Positions 57,315 to 64,000 of a stretch of DNA of 64,000 nucleotides are shown one piece after another (the stretch's first letter is position 1; every line of letters starts with the position of its first letter). The position numbers and the translations under genes are program-made. The DNA comes from Calvatia gigantea (Eukaryota; Basidiomycota; Agaricomycetes; Agaricales; Lycoperdaceae), in NCBI GenBank assembly GCA_025093985.1, contig JACAAK010000012.1:744001-808000 (forward strand), given 5' to 3'. The notes below the pieces were generated by a model that saw only the letters and a list, made by a program, of their open reading frames with translations, did no database searches and was not told the DNA's origin.

Positions 57315-60300
57315 ATGTCTAAACCGGCCCCTGCTCCGCAGGGCTTTGTTCAAACCCCTAGCAGGCAGCTTCCCGTCCTTACTGGGACGGGTAACTACAC
57401 TATCTGGTCGCTTCGCCTTCGGTCTGCACTTATGTGCATTTCCTTAAACGATTGCTCCTGGACCGGATGGGATTTCTCTGGAGCCGTGGACGAACCCGTC
57501 CAATACGAGCAGGCTTACGGACCTGAGCACCCTGCTACCCCGGCGACTAGTACTTCGCCGGCACGTCCCACACGACCAGGAACTCCAATTCCTGCGACTG
57601 CTGAGGAGCGCCGCAGTGTTGGTATGGCCAACAACCTCCGAATGCGAGCTCTTGGGTTGATTGAGGCAACTCTCCCCAATAGCATGCTCAAGCATTCCGC
57701 CTGGGATGCTCGCGCTCTCTAGTCTCAGTTGCAGGGCCAATACGGCCTTCCTGGACCAGCTCAGGTCTATAACGAGTTCATTCGCGCGATAACGTTTGAA
57801 CTCCCTCTCGGTGGTGATCCCTCGCTCAAGATGAGCGAGCTCCAGCAGATCTTCGGGCAGCTTGACGCCATGGATAGTGGCATCGCCCCGGAGATTGAAA
57901 CGATGATCCTCCTCCACTCCCTCCACCCGTCTTTGAGCCATGTAGCTCAGACGCTCCTCACCTCGAACACGTCGCTTCACGAGCTGACGTGGGATAAGGC
58001 CCGAAGCGGCATTATTGCCGCTTACGCCTCCAACCAGACCGCCCACGCGCAACGAGCGCGCTTCACTCCACGACAGGGAGGTGGGCAGCAACAGCAGCAG
58101 CAGCAGCGACAGCAGCAAGGCGGGCAGCGACCGCAAGGTCAGCAGCAGCCTTCAGGGTCTAAAAAGCCCCAGCAGCCCCAGCAGCAGCAGCAGCAGAAGC
58201 CATCTGGAGGAGAAGGCGACGGTGAGAAGAAACGCCGATGGCGCCCTCGAGGAAAGGGAAAGGGAAAGGGAAAGGAGGGAGGTGCGCAAGGCAATGCCGC
58301 CACCTCTTCCGGTTATATTCAGGACGTGGATTTCGTGTCGCAGGCACAAACTGTGCCGCCACCATCCACTCGTTCCCTTGTGGAAGCAACGCGTCGAGCC
58401 AAGAACTCTCCAGTTGCCTCCAACTCCGCTGCCACCGGCAGCAATGCCACTCCGCTCGCGTCGCGCATTACTGCGCCCGAGCCCGAAGCTCGTCGCAAAC
58501 CTTCGGTGAAAGCCAAGGTTACCGCCTTGAAGAATTGGGACAAACGTCTCGATTCAATTTCATCGTCGGGCGAGAGTTCGGAGGAGATGTGGAAGCGATT
58601 TGACGAAATGGATGTGGATCATAATCCATCCACCATCACGAGGGAGGAAGACGAGATCGCATGGCCTGCGCCGGTGTATAACAAGCCGGCGATTATCAAG
58701 AAACCCAAGCCGCTCAAGAAGAAGCAGGCACCGAAGGAGATCGAGTCAGTCCTCGAGTCGGTCTTAGACGACAACGACTCGGACACCGACTACGGTTCCG
58801 ATGGAGGGTGCGGGTCAGTACCTTCAACTGACTATTATTCTTGTTCTGACGCAGAAGAGGATGTGCAGCCCCATCAACGGATGGGACGGAACGATACAGA
58901 CGCAGGGACTGTCCGCCTTGGAGCGGGACGCCCTGGAGATTCCGAGGTTGAGTTGGGACGACCAGGTGGCCGCCGAAGAGAGCGGGGCACCTATGCAGAT
59001 GTAGCACGTCGTCCACCTCCTGTAGGGACTCGTCGTAGACACCGCTGTACAGACTTTATAAACTGCAATGTATGCTGGAAGTGCGCGCAAGGCGCTTCCC
59101 CTTCTGTTTATTCCGCTAGTGTGACTAAGCTGGAAAAAGAGATGAACGCTACATATACCGTGAATAATCACAAGTATTCAGACAAGTTAAGGTCAGAACT
59201 CCACGAAGAGCATGAGGATCTTAATCAGATCATCACATATCACATCTGTGATTTGTCTCAGTGCCAAAAGTGTCGAGAAGAAGGGAACAAACACTCTGTG
59301 AATAACGCAGACTGGCTCCTCGATTCTGGAGTATCGTACCATGTCACCGGTTATCTCTCTGATTTCGCAGAGGTTAAGATGGGCCATTTCGGGCTTATAC
59401 AAGCCGCTGGCAACCGGATTTACGAAATGACTGGACGAGGGTCTGTGATTTTCCAGCATGACGTATCAGACAAGGGAAAGTCCAGGAGCGCTACTTCATG
59501 TATTGCGCCGGTCTTTTACATCAAAGAAATCACAGAACGGTTAATGTCCTCAGGCCAGATTCTTCGGAACGGCTATGTTCTAGAGGCAACCGTTAAAGGG
59601 ACCACCATCCGTGATAAATCAGGAGGAGCTGTATTATCCGCCTGGCCTCATCGTTTGTTTAAAAACAACGTATATACGGTGCACACGTATGTCTTGCAAA
59701 ATAGCAAGGAGAAGCCAGTTGCGTTGACTTTACGCCAACTTGATTATATCGATTGGCATCGTCGAATGGGACACCCTTCGGATCGCGCGCTCTCCGAGCT
59801 TCCAAAGCATGTTGAGGGCATCGCGTCGATTCCCGCGCCATCTACTCGGAAAGGCATTTGCGACGGCTGTGCCAAGGGGAAAATGCATAATAACCCCTTC
59901 CCGATAAACTCCAAGCGAGCCACCGCAGTCTTTGAGCTATGTCACTCAGACTTGCTGGAACTGCCCGTCATTAGCTACCATAAATATAAATGGGCAATGA
60001 CGTTCCTTGATGACTTTTCTTCTCACGCACATGTAGTCCTCCTTCGAAAGAAGTCTGAGGCTTCTGAGAAGCTTATTCAGCTAATCAGTGCGTTGGAGAA
60101 CCTCTCCGGAATGCGAGTCAAACGACTTCGCACCGATAATGGAGGAGAATATGTCAATGAAAGGTTATTGGCAGGACTCGCGGCGCGTGGAATTACCCAC
60201 GAGACCACTGCTCCCTATGCGCATCAGCAGAATGGGAGAGCAGAGCGACTGAACCGCACCCTACACGAGAAAGCCCAAGCTATAAGGCTACAGGCATGTC

Positions 60301-63080
60301 TACCTGACTCGTGGTGGGAATTTGCGTTGAACACAGCTGTGCATTTATATAATCGCACACCAGTCCAGCGTCTGCAGTGGAAGACACCTTTTGAGTGTTA
60401 TTCGAGGGAAAAGCCAAATTTGTCCCATCTCCGTGTGTTTGGATGCGGCGCGTATGTTTATCTACCCGATGAGATCCGCCCAAACAAATTGTCCGCAAAA
60501 TCCGAGATGATGATCTTTCTTGGATACAAAGGCAGTAAAAACTATGTCTTTATGCGGCACACGGCAGGCAACGTGATTTTTATATCACCTAATGCCTTGT
60601 TCGACGAGGGATATTTCCCTAAATGCCCCGATTCAGTGCCGGATAGCAGTAACCGGCCTAATCACGGAGGAGAGAGAAATCTGCCTAGACCAGGATTAAG
60701 GGATGAACCACCTATTCCGCCATCTTCGGATGACGCAGGAATTGTTCCACCTCCACCTGATCATCCAGTACATTTACCTCCAGTTTCTCCACCATTCAAA
60801 CCGAAATATTCTCCGCCTTCACCTCCTTTACCCCGGCGTGATTCTACTCCGCCGGACAGTTTCGATTCACGACGGCCATCACCCGGCAATACGCCACCTT
60901 GGGTTCCCCCACCTGAGTCGCCACCTTCGCGTGGAACGACCGTTGAGGAGGAGCCTGATGTACGTGATAATTGGCATGTGGACAGAGATGTATGGGATAC
61001 TGAGAACGAAGGATTCCCAATCCCTGTTCCAAAACGTCATGCTGTTGGTTCAGATCAGGTAGAGCCACGTCGTTCTGAACGACAAGGCAGGCCTCCTATC
61101 AGACCAGGTAACACATACGGAGAAAATAGGCGTCCAATTTCTATTGAAAGAGAAATAGATCGGACTCACCGACAAGAGCAGCAGAGGCAAAGGCAGCGCG
61201 TACGCGCCAATGCCCCTCCAGACGAAATTATTCGAGAGCGAAGAGCAAGGACTAACCATCCTGAATATGTGAGGCAAAGAGTTCGTGCTGAGCGGTATCC
61301 GCCACAACCCTTTGACTTGCCTCCATTTCAGCTCCCTCCACGTCCGGAACTGCCGCCTATGCCTGAAAATGATCCGACATCTCACGATGTTAACGACATG
61401 GACATTGAAAGGCTTGTCGCTGAGGGAGGAGTAAAGTTGATCGATTTCTTGATACAGACGGTACATAATACTGCACACGGAGAGCCTGAAACTTTCCGTG
61501 ACATGCTTAAGCTTCCTGAGCCCATCAAGGCAAAATGGATGGCTGCATGTATCGAGGAACTCGATGCGTTGAAAAAATGCGGAGTGTATGAACTGGTAGA
61601 TCTTCCGAAAGGAAGGAGGACGGTGAAAAACCGTTGGGTATTCCTCGAGAAGTCTGATGGCCGCCTGCGAGCTCGCTTAGTTGCGAAGGGTTTCTCGCAG
61701 ATTGAAGGCATTGACTATAACGAGCTTTTCTCACCAGTTGTCCGCTACGAGTCTGCGCGCGTAAGCTTCGCACTCGCTGCAATCCACGATTGGGATATGC
61801 ATAGCGTTGACGTAAAAACAGCCTATTTATATGGCAAACTGGACGAAGAAATATACATGGAACAGCCCGAAGGGTTTCGACTTCCCGGGCAGGAAGGAAA
61901 AGTATGGAGACTTAGACGAGCGATTTACGGCCTTAAACAAGCCGGTCGCCAGTGGTGGAAAGAATTGCATCAATCTATGATTGAGCTGGGATTTACCCGC
62001 TGCAAATCTGACTACGCTGTCTACTTTCACAGACATCCGAAAACAAAAGAGCTTGTAGTAGCCATTGTCTACGTTGATGACGTGAATTTCTTGGGAAACA
62101 AAAACTCCCCCCTCCTCAATGAGTTGAAGGGAAAGTTCACCAAAAAGTGGGAATGCAGAGACCATGGTCCCTGTGAAGAATTCCTTGGGATGAAAATCAC
62201 GAGGAATCGCTCCAAGCGTCAAATCTTCATCCAACAGGTTAAATACCTGGATAAGATCTTGCAGTGCTTCCAGGTTCCGCAGTCTGCCGTGGCTAAAACG
62301 CCATTACCAGCCGGCTTCCAGTTCATTACGAACAAAGGAACTGCAACAACCCCCTTCCGTCTAAAGTACCAACAATTGGTTGGATCTTTAATGTACTTGA
62401 TGATCGGTACTAGGCCTGACATAGCCTTTGCCGTAGTTAAGCTGGCACAACATGCCGCTAACCCCGCTCCTGAGCACTATCGCGCTGGAATTCATGTACT
62501 AAAGTACTTGTCAATGACAAGGAACTATGCATTGAAATATGAAGGCGATACTGGGAAATCCGCGGTGACGCTGGAATGTCTCAGTAACTCGGACTGGGCT
62601 CAAGATACAGAAACCCGCCGATCTGTTTCGGGAAACGTTTGTATGATCGCGTCCGGTGCTGTCACCTGGACTTCGCGGCGACAAAAGACGGTTTCGCTAT
62701 CGTCCACTGAGGCGGAATATAAAGAACTGTCTGACGCTTCACGACAAGTGAAATGGCTGTCACAGCTTCTGGAGGAGCTCAATATTGAGCACCCAACTCC
62801 TATTCTCTACGGTGACAACGATGGGTCCAAATTTTGGACTGAAAATCCCATTGTTGAAAAACGATCGAAGCACGTGGATATTCATTACCACTATGTGCGA
62901 GAATTAGTTGAGGAGGGAATAATTGTTATTGGTGATGTGTCTTCACAAGACAATCCCGCCGATATCTTCACAAAGAATCTTGGCGTAACCAAAATCAATC
63001 TCTTCCGCCCTGAACTTGGATTGATTTTCGGCTCCGATATCGAAGCATGGGATAAAGCCGCTCGATCGATGAAATGTTAA
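57315..63080 (+). CDS. Copia Gag-Pol polyprotein with one internal amber codon
   Basis: The ATG at 57315 (MSKPAPAPQGFVQ) opens Gag; TAG at 57720-57722 interrupts it (ARAL-stop-SQLQGQYG, probably TGG originally), after which one frame runs 1,783 codons to 63080. Gag has a Gln-rich stretch (58087-58195) and a basic block (KKRRWRPRGKGKGKGKEG) but no CCHC knuckle. Cys motifs CTDFINCNVCWKC (near 59046) and CDLSQCQKC (near 59248) precede the protease. Within the long frame, protease WLLDSG is near residue 528, integrase zinc finger near 676-715, core TDNGGEY near 801, reverse transcriptase YVDD near 1447 and RNase H SSTEAEYKEL near 1658. The integrase carries a Pro-rich tail (SPPLPRRDSTPP). All catalytic motifs appear intact. 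Confidence 0.9.
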
Positions 63081-63105
63081 TCTCCCTCCTTCAAGTGAGG
63101 AGGAG

Positions 63106-63514
63106 TGTTGAATCTCGACCTGTACCACTATGTTGGTTCAGTCTATTTATAGCTGAAACAGGTTCTTGAGTACTTCACTCTTGAAGAGAGATAACGAACA
63201 ATGTACTAGACCGCACTCTAGGTTGCTGGTCATGGTCTATTAAATAGAACAATGTACGCAGTATGCTCTAAATATGCTACTGGCAGATAAGACCTCACCT
63301 GTATTAGGTAGAACGGCGCACAGACCAGAGACATTAGATATATAAGACCTATGTAGTATGCGTATATTCTTTAGACAATCCAGTCTACTCTTTTGCCCAT
63401 CATACCTCTAAGATATCCTCTAGCTACGGTCTACAACGCGCATCTCAACAAACCCAGTGAGTACGACTCCCCTCCGCCACTAGCCTATGCTATTGTGGTG
63501 TACTCGTCTTAACA
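63106..63514 (+). repeat. Complete Copia LTR (409 bp)
   Basis: Bounded by TGTTGAATCTCG and GTCTTAACA, a TG...CA pair. It serves as 3' LTR of the upstream element and directly precedes further gag sequence of another copy. Confidence 0.92.
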
Positions 63515-64000
63515 GAGCTGACATGGGACAAGGCCCGAAGCGGCATCATTGCCGCTTACGCCTCCAACCAGACCGCCCACACGCAACGAGCGCGCTTTAC
63601 TCCACGACAAGGAGGTGGGCAGCAGCAGCAGCAGCAGCGACAGCAGCAAGGCGGACAGTGACCGCAAGGTCAGCAGCAGCCTTCGGGGTCTAAAAAGCCC
63701 CAGCAGCCCCAGCAGCAGCAGCAGCAGCAGCAAAAGCCATCTGGAGGAGAAGGCGACGGCGAGAAGAAACGCCGATGGCGCCCTTGAGGAAAAGGAAAGG
63801 GAAAGGGAAAGGAGGGAGGTGCGCAAGGCAATGCCACCACCTCTTCCGGTTATATTCAGGACGTGGATTTCGTGTCGCAGGCACAGACTGTGCCGCCACC
63901 ATCCACCCGTTCTCTCGTAGAAGCAACGCGTCGAGCCAAAGTACCTCCCGTTGCATCTAACCCCGCTGCCACCGGCAGCAATGCCACTCCGCTCGCGTCG
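63515..64000 (+). mobile_element. Start of a further Copia copy with deleted 5' internal region (runs off window)
   Basis: Matches gag of the upstream element from about 57978 onward (gagctgac(g/a)tgggataag), so primer-binding site and about 860 bp of leader and gag are missing between LTR and this point. Two stops (TGA 63659-63661 and 63785-63787) stand where the upstream copy has CGA. CAG-repeat lengths differ from the upstream copy. Confidence 0.88.

Larger units (their letters stand above)
56849..63514 (+). mobile_element. Nearly complete Ty1/Copia LTR retrotransposon
   Basis: Order is truncated 5' LTR (56849-57116), primer-binding site, gag, protease, integrase, reverse transcriptase, RNase H, full 3' LTR (63106-63514). 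Integrase before reverse transcriptase defines the Copia type. The shared 268 bp of the two LTRs differ at about three positions, so insertion was fairly recent. It is disabled for autonomous movement by the 5' LTR truncation and one amber codon in gag. Confidence 0.92.

Noticed and set aside
1..64000. CRISPR arrays, operons, riboswitches or rRNA genes
   Set aside because: None seen; spliced genes with monocistronic spacing show the sequence is eukaryotic nuclear DNA.

Overview
This window looks like nuclear DNA of a basidiomycete fungus, most probably an Agaricomycete. The evidence is dense genes on both strands, many GT-AG introns of about 50-65 nt, and families typical of the group: DUF6534 membrane proteins, F-box-like proteins, a Zn2Cys6 regulator, a fungal GH31 enzyme and Copia retrotransposons. 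The species cannot be named from the sequence. Exon joins were read by eye from splice signals and remembered family motifs, so individual boundaries may be off by a few codons.

Layout. 1.4-14.5 kb holds three DUF6534 paralogs (one on +, two on -), an NT-C2 domain gene and GWT1 (GPI-anchor inositol acyltransferase), with decayed copies of the GWT1 3' end behind it. 14.9-24.9 kb holds a P-loop protein with a C-terminal membrane anchor, a secreted GH31 glycosidase, TRS65 (TRAPPII) and a small membrane protein. 25.7-31.7 kb holds an intron-containing tRNA-Ser(UGA), a small conserved protein and two tandem zinc-alcohol-dehydrogenase paralogs; the first has lost zinc ligands, and both carry two consecutive 8-nt exons. 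31.9-33.9 kb is an HNH-domain gene remnant split by a 777-bp hAT-like element with an 8-bp target-site duplication.

34.6-40.8 kb is a housekeeping block: ATP synthase gamma and eIF2-beta as a divergent pair, then hexokinase and mitochondrial ribosomal protein uL14 as a second divergent pair. 41.6-49.5 kb holds a Zn2Cys6 transcription factor and two divergent F-box-like paralogs sharing a promoter region of about 110 bp.

49.5-64 kb is repeat territory. A remnant protein with three zinc knuckles lies next to a nest of Copia elements: a truncated LTR, an inverted decayed copy, a nearly complete + copy with a primer-binding site that looks like a half-tRNA(iMet) site, and the start of another copy running off the window end. 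The two main Copia copies form an inverted repeat with arms of about 3.8 kb.

A recurring feature is an apparent single extra base breaking the frame in otherwise well-preserved genes (GWT1, TRS65, ATP synthase gamma, both F-box genes, the first dehydrogenase). Several of these genes are expected to be essential, so residual insertion errors in the assembly are the simplest explanation. I see no clear new multi-gene system. The most notable items are the double microexons, the altered dehydrogenase, the hAT insertion and the unusual Copia Gag.
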